Source of the DNA: Novosphingobium sp. G106
Lineage (GTDB): Bacteria; Pseudomonadota; Alphaproteobacteria; Sphingomonadales; Sphingomonadaceae
Assembly (NCBI RefSeq): GCF_019075875.1
Contig: NZ_JAHOOZ010000001.1
Coordinates: forward strand, 3,286,001-3,350,000
Direction: 5' to 3'
Length of the DNA: 64,000 bases
This document shows, one piece after another, positions 10,220-17,564 of this stretch. The notes under the pieces were generated by a model that was not told the DNA's origin, ran no database searches, and worked only from the letters and a program-made list of their open reading frames with translations. Position 1 is the first letter of the stretch. Every line of letters begins with the position of its first letter. The translations under genes and the position numbers were made by a program.

Positions 10220-11653
10220 ATGACCAGCACACCGCGCACCCTCTACGAAAAGATATGGGATGCCCATGTCGTCGATCGCCGCGACGACGGCACCTGCCTC
10301 ATCTATATCGACCGGCACCTCGTCCACGAAGTGACCAGCCCGCAGGCCTTCGAGGCCCTGCGCGTAGCCGGCCGCCCGGTGCGCCGCCCTGACCTGACGC
10401 TGGCCGTGCCCGACCACAACCTGCCAACGACGCCGCGCAAGGATGCCGCGGGCAACCGCATCCCGATCGCCGACCTCGAAAGCGCCAACCAGCTCCAGAC
10501 GCTGGCCAAGAACGCGCCCGAATTCGGCATCCGCTACATCAGCGAAGTCGATGCCGAGCAGGGCATCGTCCACGTCGTCGGCCCCGAACAGGGTTTCTCG
10601 CTGCCCGGCGCGACGATCGTCTGCGGCGACAGCCACACCTCGTGCCACGGCGGTCTGGGCGCGCTGGCTTTCGGCATCGGCACGACCGAGGTCGAGCATG
10701 TCCTCGCCACCCAGACGCTGATCCTGTCGCAGTCGAAGACCTTCGAGGTCCGCGTCGACGGCAAGCTCGCCCCCGGCGTCACGCCCAAGGATGTCGTGCT
10801 CCACGTCATCGGCGTGATCGGCACGGCGGGCGGCACTGGCCATGTCATCGAGTTCTGCGGCTCGACCTTCGAGGACATGAGCGTCGAGGGCCGGCTGACC
10901 GTCTGCAACATGTCGATCGAAGGCGGCGCCCGCGCCGGCCTGGTCGCGCCCGACGAGAAGACCTTCACTTACGTCAAGGGCCGCCCCTATGCGCCCAAGG
11001 GCGCCGACTGGGACAAGGCCGTCGCCTGGTGGACCAGCCTCAAGACCGATCCCGGCGCCAGGTTCGACAAGTCGGTGCACATAAACGCTGGCGACATCCA
11101 GCCGACCGTGACCTGGGGCACCAGCCCCGAGGACGTCGTGCCGATCGGCGGCGTGGTCCCCGCGCCCGAAAGCTTCGCCGACCCGTCAAAGCAGCAGGCG
11201 GCACAGGTCAGCCTCGACTACATGGGGCTCGAGCCCGGCACGAAGATGACCGACATCGAGGTGCAGAACGTCTTCATCGGCAGCTGCACCAACAGCCGCA
11301 TTGAGGACCTGCGCGCCGCCGCCGAAGTGCTGCGCGGGCGCAAGAAGGCCGACAACGTCAAGTGGGCGATCATCGTACCCGGCTCGGGCCTGGTGAAGGC
11401 CCAAGCCGAGGCCGAGGGACTCGACAAGGTGTTCACCGACGCCGGCCTCGAGTGGCGCGAGCCCGGCTGCTCGGCCTGCCTGGCAATGAACCCCGACAAG
11501 GTCCCCGCCGGCGAGCGCTGCGCCTCGACCAGCAACCGCAACTTCACCGGCCGCCAGGGCCCCGGTGCCCGCACGCACCTCGTCTCGCCGGCGATGGCCG
11601 CGGCAGCAGCGGTTACCGGCAGGCTGACGGATGTGCGGGAACTGGTGGGATAG
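10220..11653 (+). CDS. leuC: 3-isopropylmalate dehydratase large subunit LeuC
   Basis: LeuC with LeuD converts 2-isopropylmalate to 3-isopropylmalate in leucine synthesis, using a 4Fe-4S cluster. The 477-residue protein has [21 protein letters not shown] near residue 135, the cluster ligand in [10 protein letters not shown] (about 350) and the CSACLAMN pair (about 415). The partner leuD is not adjacent but 1.4 kb downstream, with four other genes between. Confidence 0.97.
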   Translation: MTSTPRTLYEKIWDAHVVDRRDDGTCLIYIDRHLVHEVTSPQAFEALRVAGRPVRRPDLTLAVPDHNLPTTPRKDAAGNRIPIADLESANQLQTLAKNAPEFGIRYISEVDAEQGIVHVVGPEQGFSLPGATIVCGDSHTSCHGGLGALAFGIGTTEVEHVLATQTLILSQSKTFEVRVDGKLAPGVTPKDVVLHVIGVIGTAGGTGHVIEFCGSTFEDMSVEGRLTVCNMSIEGGARAGLVAPDEKTFTYVKGRPYAPKGADWDKAVAWWTSLKTDPGARFDKSVHINAGDIQPTVTWGTSPEDVVPIGGVVPAPESFADPSKQQAAQVSLDYMGLEPGTKMTDIEVQNVFIGSCTNSRIEDLRAAAEVLRGRKKADNVKWAIIVPGSGLVKAQAEAEGLDKVFTDAGLEWREPGCSACLAMNPDKVPAGERCASTSNRNFTGRQGPGARTHLVSPAMAAAAAVTGRLTDVRELVG

Positions 11654-11663
11654 GCATATCCCA

Positions 11664-11701
11664 TTGACATATCCCATGTCGGGAAGCATATTTCCGACAT
11701 G
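11664..11701 (+). promoter_or_regulatory. vapBC promoter with overlapping palindromic operator
   Basis: A consensus -35 TTGACA (11664-11669) is followed after 17 bp by CATATT (11687-11692). A 27-bp palindrome (11675-11701; arms CATGTCGG and CCGACATG) covers the -10 and ends on the vapB ATG. The predicted transcription start, 7 bp after the -10, falls on the A of that ATG (11699), so the mRNA may be leaderless. This fits VapB autorepression. A smaller direct repeat, CATATCCCAT, lies at 11655-11678. Confidence 0.65.
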
Positions 11702-11941
11702 AACGCGCCTTCGAAAATTTCGCGCACGGCCGCGCTGTTCAAATCCAACCGCAATCAAGCGGTGCGGATTCCCAAGGACATGGAATTTCCCGAAGACGTG
11801 AAGAAGGTCTTGATCCGCAAGGTGGGCAAGACTCTCGTTCTTGCTCCCGCCGATGCCTTTTGGGACGACTTTTTCGCGCGGCCGGGCATCGCTATCCAGG
11901 AGCCGAGCGAACTGCCTTACGAGACGCGCGAATCCTTTTGA
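11699..11941 (+). CDS. vapB: VapB-type antitoxin
   Basis: An 80-residue protein with an AbrB/MazE-type swapped-hairpin N-terminus (TAALFKSNRNQAVRIPKDM, about residues 10-28), which binds DNA, and an acidic/aromatic C-terminal tail (about 55-80), which would wrap the toxin. It overlaps vapC by one base (TGATG). A palindrome covers its start codon. The pair is inserted between leuC and the glycosylase gene. Confidence 0.9.
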   Translation: MNAPSKISRTAALFKSNRNQAVRIPKDMEFPEDVKKVLIRKVGKTLVLAPADAFWDDFFARPGIAIQEPSELPYETRESF

Positions 11942-12339
11942 TGCTGATGTCGTTGCTCGACACCAATCTGTGCATCCGCGCTCTGCGCGATCGCCCACCC
12001 GAAATTCGTGAGCGTCTGAAGGCGGAATACGATACGGTCTGCATCTCTGCTGTTGTGCGCTATGAACTCTATGTCGGTATCGCACTGGCCCAAGGCACTG
12101 CTCGTGAACGGCGTGAGATCGACGAATTCCTCAGTCCGTTCGCATGCCTGCCGTTCGATGACGAGGCTGCCTTTCATGCGGCAGACATCCGGGTGGATCT
12201 GACGCGCAAAGGCCAGCTGATCGGGCCCAACGACCTTCTCATCGCCGGACATGCGAGAAGCCTCGGCCTCAAGGTGATCACGGGCAACCTTCGCGAGTTC
12301 CAGCGCGTCGAGGGTCTGCGATCCGAGGACTGGCTCTGA
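11941..12339 (+). CDS. vapC: VapC-type PIN-domain ribonuclease toxin
   Basis: VapC toxins are Mg-dependent RNases that usually cut initiator tRNA or rRNA loops. The 132-residue protein has the PIN acidic residues: SLLDTNLCIRAL (Asp near residue 7), a Glu in VVRYELYVG (about 42), and LIGPNDLLIAGHARSLG (Asp near 100), with the final NLREFQRV motif. The ATG at 11941 overlaps the vapB stop, which fixes the start. The N-terminal extension of the open frame is not used. Confidence 0.92.
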   Translation: MLMSLLDTNLCIRALRDRPPEIRERLKAEYDTVCISAVVRYELYVGIALAQGTARERREIDEFLSPFACLPFDDEAAFHAADIRVDLTRKGQLIGPNDLLIAGHARSLGLKVITGNLREFQRVEGLRSEDWL

Positions 12340-12830
12340 CGCGCAAGTCCGCCTTCGCGCCCTTCGCTTTCCCGGACACGCGCGTGCTCATCCTCGGTAG
12401 CCTGCCGGGCGAGGCTTCGCTCAAGGCGGCGCGCTATTATGCCCATCCGCAGAACCAGTTCTGGCGGCTGGTCGGTGGTATGATCGGGCGTGAGGAACTG
12501 GCCTCGCTCGACTATGAAGACCGCCTGTCCGCGCTGATCACTGCCGGCATCGGCGTCTGGGACGTTCTTGCTTCGGCCGTACGTCCCGGCAGTCTCGATG
12601 CCGCGATCCGCGAGGCCGAACACGCACCACTCACCGAACTGATCGCCACCCTGCCCCAATTGCGCGCCGTGGCCTTCAACGGCGCGACGGCCGCCCGGAT
12701 CGGACGCAAGTTGCTGGCCGATGCGCCGGTCGAACTCGTCGATCTTCCCTCGAGCAGTCCGGCCTATGCAGCCATGCCCCTGGCCGAAAAGCGCCGCCGC
12801 TGGCTCGAATTGCGGGAATTCCTGTCCTAG
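12336..12830 (+). CDS. uracil-DNA-glycosylase-superfamily protein (DNA-deoxyinosine glycosylase type)
   Basis: The protein matches family-6 UDG-superfamily hypoxanthine-DNA glycosylases that remove deaminated bases. It has LILGSLPGEASLKAARYYAH near the N-terminus with HPQNQFW, and the LPSSSPAYA loop near the C-terminus. The first conventional start is GTG at 12384, but that cuts into the family N-terminus: TRKSAFAPFAFPDTR upstream is in frame and homologous-looking. The frame reaches back to a CTG at 12336 whose TG overlaps the vapC TGA, mimicking an ATGA coupling. Coordinates use that CTG; GTG 12384 is the cautious alternative. Confidence 0.8.
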   Translation: MTRKSAFAPFAFPDTRVLILGSLPGEASLKAARYYAHPQNQFWRLVGGMIGREELASLDYEDRLSALITAGIGVWDVLASAVRPGSLDAAIREAEHAPLTELIATLPQLRAVAFNGATAARIGRKLLADAPVELVDLPSSSPAYAAMPLAEKRRRWLELREFLS

Positions 12831-12881
12831 TATCCTTATGCGACGCTTGCTTCCGCGGCCGCAGATGCACATAGGAAACCG

Positions 12882-13061
12882 ATGACCGACAAGACCGACA
12901 AGATGAGTTGGACGGGCAAGGCCGCGCTTGCGGGCGCCGCCGTGGGCTCGGCCGCGCTCGCTGCCGCCCTGCTCTATGCCTCGCGCCGCAAGGAACGCGC
13001 GCAGAAGTCCCTGCCCAAGCCGCCCTCAACGCCATTGGCAGAGGCGCCGGAGACCGACTGA
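12882..13061 (+). CDS. small single-span membrane protein between the glycosylase gene and leuD
   Basis: A 59-residue protein ([20 protein letters not shown] at the start) with one Ala/Gly-rich transmembrane segment at about residues 13-33, a following basic RRKERAQK and a Pro-rich tail. Its TGA overlaps the leuD ATG by one base (TGATG), which argues that it is translated and coupled to leuD. The family is not recognised. Confidence 0.68.
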   Translation: MTDKTDKMSWTGKAALAGAAVGSAALAAALLYASRRKERAQKSLPKPPSTPLAEAPETD

Positions 13062-13657
13062 TGCAGCCGATCAACCACGTCCACGGCCGCGCGATTCCGT
13101 TCGGCCGCAAGAATGTCGATACAGACGTGATCATTCCGGCCCACTGGCTGAAAACGATCACGCGCGAGGGCCTGGGCCGCGGCGCTTTCGAGGCCGTGCG
13201 CAAGGAACCGGGCAACGTCTTCGAGGACGCCGAATATGCCGGCGCGCCGATCCTCATCGCGGGTGACAACTTCGGCTGCGGATCGAGCCGTGAGCACGCC
13301 GCCTGGGCGCTACTCGACATGGGCGTGACCTGCGTGGTCGCGCCTAGCTTTTCGGACATCTTCTCGGGTAACGCATTCAAGAACGGCATCCTCGCGGTTG
13401 TCCTGCCGCAAGAGGCGATCGACCGGCTGATGGAAGTCGCCAAGACCGATCCGATCGACGTCGATCTCGATACGCAGACCGTCACGACACCGTTCCAGGA
13501 TCGCTTTACCTTCGACGTCGATCCCTTCCGCAAGCACTGCCTGCTGAATGGGCTGGACGAGGTCGGCCTGACGCTGGCCCAGGCCGATGCCATTGCCGCG
13601 CACGAAAAGCGGGCGGATGCCGAATTGCCTTTCCTGTCGCACGCCGCGGCTGCTTAA
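13061..13657 (+). CDS. leuD: 3-isopropylmalate dehydratase small subunit LeuD
   Basis: The swivel-domain partner of LeuC. The 198-residue protein begins [20 protein letters not shown] and has the substrate-recognition loop [15 protein letters not shown] at about residues 66-80. The start at 13061 is fixed by the one-base overlap with the upstream small gene. Separation from leuC by other genes is unusual for a heterodimer but both are on the same strand. Confidence 0.97.
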   Translation: MQPINHVHGRAIPFGRKNVDTDVIIPAHWLKTITREGLGRGAFEAVRKEPGNVFEDAEYAGAPILIAGDNFGCGSSREHAAWALLDMGVTCVVAPSFSDIFSGNAFKNGILAVVLPQEAIDRLMEVAKTDPIDVDLDTQTVTTPFQDRFTFDVDPFRKHCLLNGLDEVGLTLAQADAIAAHEKRADAELPFLSHAAAA

Positions 13658-13716
13658 GGGCTTACACAGGGGACGCCGGCGACACGATCGCCCGGCGAAC
13701 AGGAGCGACAACCGAG

Positions 13717-14040
13717 ATGACCACTTTCGATGACCGCGAGCGCGGCGAAGAAGCCAAGTTCGCCCGCGACGAGGACATGCAGTTCCGCATTCAGGCGCGC
13801 CGCAACCGGCTGCTCGGCCAGTGGGCAGCCGAACGCATGGGCCTCTCGGCCGCTGAGACCGACGCCTATGCCAAGAGCGTCGTCCAGGCCGATTTCGAGG
13901 AAGCCGGCGACGAGGACGTGATCCGCAAACTGCTCGGCGATCTGGTCTCGGCCGGGATCGACGCCAACGAGGGCGAAGTCCGCACCGCGCTCGCCGAAAA
14001 GGCCATCGAAGCGCGCCGTGCGCTAATGGGCGAGGCCTGA
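13717..14040 (+). CDS. DUF1476 protein, F1-ATPase zeta inhibitor family
   Basis: A 107-residue, all-helical, charged protein starting MTTFDDRERGEEAKFARDED. This is the alphaproteobacterial zeta subunit family, shown in Paracoccus denitrificans to block ATP hydrolysis by F1FO ATP synthase through its N-terminal segment. The FDxREKAxE-like N-terminus is conserved here as FDDRERGEEAKFA. It lies just upstream of bolA, 4 bp apart. Confidence 0.9.
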   Translation: MTTFDDRERGEEAKFARDEDMQFRIQARRNRLLGQWAAERMGLSAAETDAYAKSVVQADFEEAGDEDVIRKLLGDLVSAGIDANEGEVRTALAEKAIEARRALMGEA

Positions 14041-14044
14041 TCCC

Positions 14045-14278
14045 GTGGCGATGGCCGCTGCCGATATCGAGGCGCTGATCCGCGCCGCCCTGCCCGACGC
14101 CGAGGTCGAGATCACCGATCTCGCCGGCGACGGCGACCACTATTCGGCGCGGGTCGTCTCCGAGGCCTTCCGCGGCAAGACTCAGGTCGCCCGGCACAAG
14201 ATGGTCTACGAGGCGCTCGGCGGCCGCATGGGCGGCGAGCTTCACGCCTTGCAACTCAAGACAGAGGTTCCCAACTAG
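14045..14278 (+). CDS. BolA family protein
   Basis: A 77-residue BolA-fold protein of the short IbaG/BolA2-like type, with the [22 protein letters not shown] signature in the C-terminal half (about residues 48-69) including the conserved His that can ligate a shared 2Fe-2S cluster. GTG at 14045 has better ribosome-binding-site spacing than the ATG two codons later. It precedes a CGFS glutaredoxin by 58 bp, its known partner in iron regulation and Fe-S transfer. Confidence 0.9.
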   Translation: MAMAAADIEALIRAALPDAEVEITDLAGDGDHYSARVVSEAFRGKTQVARHKMVYEALGGRMGGELHALQLKTEVPN

Positions 14279-14336
14279 GGGCAGTATTTTCAGGGACCGG
14301 ATTTTTCGGGTCCCGTTTCCAGGGTCCATTCGCTTT

Positions 14337-14648
14337 ATGTCCGACGCTCACAGCCGCATCGCCGAAATCGTCCAGTCCAACCCGGTCGTGCTTTTCATGA
14401 AAGGCACGCCGCTGTTTCCGCAGTGCGGCTTTTCCAGCCGCGCCGTGGCGATCCTCGATCACCTGAACGTCACCTACGAAAGCGTCGACGTGCTGCAGGA
14501 CATGGAAATCCGCCAGGGCATCAAGGAATATTCGGAATGGCCGACCATTCCCCAGCTCTATGTCAAGGGCGAGTTCGTCGGCGGCAGCGACATCATGATG
14601 GAGATGTTCGAGGCCGGCGAACTGCAGGGCATCCTCACCGCCAGCTGA
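14337..14648 (+). CDS. grxD: monothiol glutaredoxin (Grx4 type)
   Basis: A 103-residue monothiol glutaredoxin that carries a 2Fe-2S cluster as dimer or with BolA. The active site is CGFS ([10 protein letters not shown], about residues 28-37), with the glutathione-binding [19 protein letters not shown] (about 69-87). Its position after bolA supports a joint role in Fe-S trafficking. A terminator follows at 14684-14711. Confidence 0.97.
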   Translation: MSDAHSRIAEIVQSNPVVLFMKGTPLFPQCGFSSRAVAILDHLNVTYESVDVLQDMEIRQGIKEYSEWPTIPQLYVKGEFVGGSDIMMEMFEAGELQGILTAS

Positions 14649-14981
14649 GCGGGGCACCTCGCTCCTCACAACGCTGAAGCGTGAAACGCGGTGCTCAGGC
14701 GCCGCGTTTTTCGTTGTGGCTGGTTGGGAAACCCAGTCCGGAGGGGGAGGAGGCGGGACCGGGAGACTAGACCGGCCCCGCCTCCGTTTCGAGACTACAT
14801 TTGGGGTGTCAGCTATCTAGCATGACGCGTGCCAACTTTGCGAAATGTCAGATTTCCGCGGATTCCGGTGCTTGCACGGCTGCTAACCAAGCAGATTGTG
14901 TAAGTATTTCCGACAGGCCCGGCCGCTTCTCGACGCCGCTTTTCCCTTGCCAGGTCGGCCGGCTGGCGGAACACTGGATCG
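14649..14981. other. 333-bp gene-free interval with a second hairpin
   Basis: Besides the grxD terminator, the interval holds a strong hairpin at 14749-14785: GGAGGCGGG...CCGG pairs with CCGG...CCCGCCTCC around one A/C mismatch and a 9-nt loop. No U-run follows on either strand, so it is not a standard terminator. The last ~190 bp before the Nudix gene are less GC-rich and contain no open frame with coding character. I see no tRNA or known RNA family. Confidence 0.45.
14684..14711 (+). terminator. intrinsic terminator after grxD
   Basis: AAACGCGG (14684-14691) pairs with CCGCGTTT (14702-14709), with the T-run continuing as TTTTTCGTT. The stem begins 36 bp after the grxD stop. Confidence 0.8.
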
Positions 14982-15758
14982 ATGAGTGAAATGCCCAGCG
15001 AAGCCCCCAACGTCATTCCTGCCGCCACAGTGGTCATCTTCCGGCACTGCCCTGAAGGTGGCCCTCCGCAGCTTCTGATGGTCCAGCGCGCCAAGGAGAT
15101 GCGGTTCGCTGGCGGTGCCGCGGTTTTTCCGGGCGGCAAGATCGATGAGGCCGACCGCGTGCTGGCCGCTCGGCTTTCACCGGATGCCGATCCTGATGTG
15201 GCCGCCGCACGCATTGCCGGCATCCGCGAGACTCTGGAAGAAACCGGCCTGGCCATCGCCATCGAGCAGCCCGTCTCGGTGGCCGATGCGATCGCCGCCC
15301 GCGCCTTGCTGCTCGAGGAAGGCGAGCTGGCGCCGGTGCTCGAACGCTTTGGCTGGACGCTCGACCTCGATAAGCTGGTGCCATTTGCCCGCTGGTGCCC
15401 GATGCGCGAAGGTGCTTTCGACGCGCGCTTCTTCCTGGTCGACCTCGGCACCGGCGCGGTCGAAGTGACCGTCGACGCCACCGAGAACACGCGGCTGTTC
15501 TGGGCCAGCGCGGCCGAGGCGCTGCGTCTCGCCGATGCCGGCGAAATCCAAGTCATATTCCCGACACGCCGCAATCTCGACCGGCTGGCGCTCTTCGCCA
15601 CATTCGCCGAAGCCCGTGCCCAGGCGGAAGCCATACCGGTGCGGATGATCACGCCAAGCCAAGGCGAACGCGACGGCGAGCTCTGCCTGACGATCCCCGA
15701 GGACCACGGCTACCCGGTCACGTTTCAGTCGATGTCCACGGTCAGGCGGGGGCTCTAG
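14982..15758 (+). CDS. Nudix hydrolase (NUDT19-like)
   Basis: A 258-residue Nudix protein. The Nudix box is split by an insertion: FPGGKID at about residues 45-51, then IAGIRETLEETGLAI at about 80-94, as in NUDT19/RP2p-like CoA-diphosphatase relatives. The REXXEE catalytic core (RETLEE) is intact. A nucleotide or CoA-ester diphosphatase role is inferred; the substrate is unknown. Its TAG stop lies in the CTAG shared with the convergent MFS gene. Confidence 0.85.
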   Translation: MSEMPSEAPNVIPAATVVIFRHCPEGGPPQLLMVQRAKEMRFAGGAAVFPGGKIDEADRVLAARLSPDADPDVAAARIAGIRETLEETGLAIAIEQPVSVADAIAARALLLEEGELAPVLERFGWTLDLDKLVPFARWCPMREGAFDARFFLVDLGTGAVEVTVDATENTRLFWASAAEALRLADAGEIQVIFPTRRNLDRLALFATFAEARAQAEAIPVRMITPSQGERDGELCLTIPEDHGYPVTFQSMSTVRRGL

Positions 15759-16999
15759 CCCCCCCTCGCGGCACGCGCGCCGAACAGCGCCAGCGGGATG
15801 CCGATGGCGCAGTAGACCGCCATCACCAGGATCGTCACCGTGTAGTTGCCGTTGAGCCGATAGACCGTCCCCGTGCCGATGATGCACAGCACGGTCAGGG
15901 GCAGCGTCACCGTCGCGGAGAGGCCATAGGCGCGGCTGAAGCTCGCCGGGCCCAGCGCCTCGGCATAGGCCTTGCTCGCCGCCGGGATACCCGCTGAGCC
16001 GTGCATGCCCATGACGCCGATGACCACCAGCAGCAGCGGGAACGGCAGGCCGAGCAGGAACAGCAGCCACAGCACCGTCCCGTCGAAGACCACCAAAGCG
16101 ACGGTGCGCGCGCCGCCGAGCCGGTCGGCGATCATGCCGAACAGGATTGAGCCGGCCATGCCGCAGAACGCCATCGTCGAAGCCATGAATGCGCCGTCCT
16201 TGGCCGAATAGCCCCAGGACTCGGCCATGGCTACGAGATGCACGCCGAGCAGCGTCACGCTGGTGTTCATGGCGCTGACAGCCAGGGCCAGGGCCCAGAA
16301 ATAGGGGTTCTTCAGGATCTGCGGTACCGAGAGTCCGCCAGCCGGCCCGCCGGTACCGTCGGCGATCTGGACGGCCTCCTTCGCGGTTTGGCCGGGCGGA
16401 TGGTCGATCACCAGCAGCGAAGCCGGCAGGAGCACCAGGCCCGACAACGCGGCAAGGCCCAGGAACAGCGTCTGGAGGCCGTGGTGCTCGATCACCCAGT
16501 TGCCGAAGACCGGCATGATCGTGACGATCACGGGCAAGTGGACGATGCCGATGGCCAGGCCGCGGTTACGATTGAACCAGCGCGTCACGAGCGTCGGCGG
16601 AAGCACCATCCCCGCCAACGACATCGCCGGGCCGAGCAGCAGGGCGTAAGCAACAATATAGGCCGCGAAGCTGGTGGAAAAAGCCAGCAGCAGCCAGGCC
16701 AGCGCCGAGGCAAGCGCGCTGACTGCCATCAGACTGCGCAACGAGAACCGCGATGCCAGCACGCCGGCACCCGAAGCCAGCACGGCCGAACCCAGGATCA
16801 CCAGCGGCACGCCCATCGAGGCGAGCTCGGGCGCTACTCCCATGCGCTCCTGCATCGGCCGTAGCAGAATGCCCGGCGTGCCGAAGACAGAACCGATGAT
16901 GACATTCTGAGACAGCCAGGCGACTACTCCCATCCTGATCGCAAGCGGATGGTTGGGCGCACCTGGCACCGCTTCGGAAGCTGTTGCGATCACTGCCAT
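15755..16999 (-). CDS. MFS transporter
   Basis: A 414-residue, 12-helix major facilitator protein. The start MAVIATASEAV at 16999 follows GGGGAGAGA and is preferred to the longer frame from 17053. It has the loop-2 region RFSLRSLMAVSA (about 85) and the central cytoplasmic loop with VIDHPPGQT (about 200). It resembles monocarboxylate/oxalate-formate-antiporter-like MFS members. The substrate is unknown. It shares a CTAG stop with the Nudix gene. Confidence 0.82.
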   Translation of the reverse strand: MAVIATASEAVPGAPNHPLAIRMGVVAWLSQNVIIGSVFGTPGILLRPMQERMGVAPELASMGVPLVILGSAVLASGAGVLASRFSLRSLMAVSALASALAWLLLAFSTSFAAYIVAYALLLGPAMSLAGMVLPPTLVTRWFNRNRGLAIGIVHLPVIVTIMPVFGNWVIEHHGLQTLFLGLAALSGLVLLPASLLVIDHPPGQTAKEAVQIADGTGGPAGGLSVPQILKNPYFWALALAVSAMNTSVTLLGVHLVAMAESWGYSAKDGAFMASTMAFCGMAGSILFGMIADRLGGARTVALVVFDGTVLWLLFLLGLPFPLLLVVIGVMGMHGSAGIPAASKAYAEALGPASFSRAYGLSATVTLPLTVLCIIGTGTVYRLNGNYTVTILVMAVYCAIGIPLALFGARAARGG

Positions 17000-17104
17000 T
17001 CTCTCCCCGCCCCGACGCACTTCTGCGCTTTTCAGAGGTGAAGGTGACAGCAAGGGTTCTGCTTGGCTAGCGCCTTGTTCCGATGAAAGGGGCGCACCGC
17101 GTTA

Positions 17105-17434
17105 TCATAGCGATGACACACCAACCGCCGTGCCGGAGGCATGGAGCTGGCTCAGCTGATCGACGACAGGCTCGTAAAGCGGCGTGTCGAACTCGATCCC
17201 GGCATGCTGCCCTTCGATCCAGCGGACCACTCCGCCGAGACCTTCGAGGCCCTGCGGCCGGATCACGATCCGCAGGCCGATCCGCACTGCCAGCGTGTTC
17301 GTGGCGAGGCGGCAGCCATGTGGCGAGATGTCGGAAATATAGCCGTTGTCGCGCATCCCGCTCTCGGTGCGGCATGTCGCTGCCAGGCTGACGGACCTTC
17401 TCTGGGCACGGCGCGGAATCAACGACTGCGACAT
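17105..17434 (-). CDS. PilZ-domain protein
   Basis: A 109-residue protein, basically one PilZ domain, the c-di-GMP-binding beta-barrel. The ligand motifs are seen: RRAQRRSVS near residue 8-16 (RxxxR) and ISDISPHGCRL near 37-47 (D/NxSxxG). The start at 17434 (MSQSLIPRRAQRRS) is preferred over longer options because the domain begins there; GGAGA lies 13 nt upstream. It is divergent from pit. Such stand-alone PilZ proteins are numerous in sphingomonads. Confidence 0.82.
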   Translation of the reverse strand: MSQSLIPRRAQRRSVSLAATCRTESGMRDNGYISDISPHGCRLATNTLAVRIGLRIVIRPQGLEGLGGVVRWIEGQHAGIEFDTPLYEPVVDQLSQLHASGTAVGVSSL

Positions 17435-17505
17435 CTGATCGTCATAATCTCCACATGGTAAATGCCGATTAAACATGTCGCCCAGTGGAAGACCGATCCC
17501 GCGGA

Positions 17506-17523
17506 CAGACATGTAACTGTCAT
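17506..17523 (+). promoter_or_regulatory. Pho box upstream of pit
   Basis: CAGACAT (17506-17512), a 4-bp spacer GTAA, then CTGTCAT (17517-17523). This is the direct-repeat layout of a PhoB site: the second half is exact and the first matches 5 of 7. It lies 41 bp before the pit ATG, which supports phosphate-responsive control. Confidence 0.65.
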
Positions 17524-17564
17524 GAAGCGTTTCTACCCCCTCTAGGGAAGGGACGACTCGCGCC

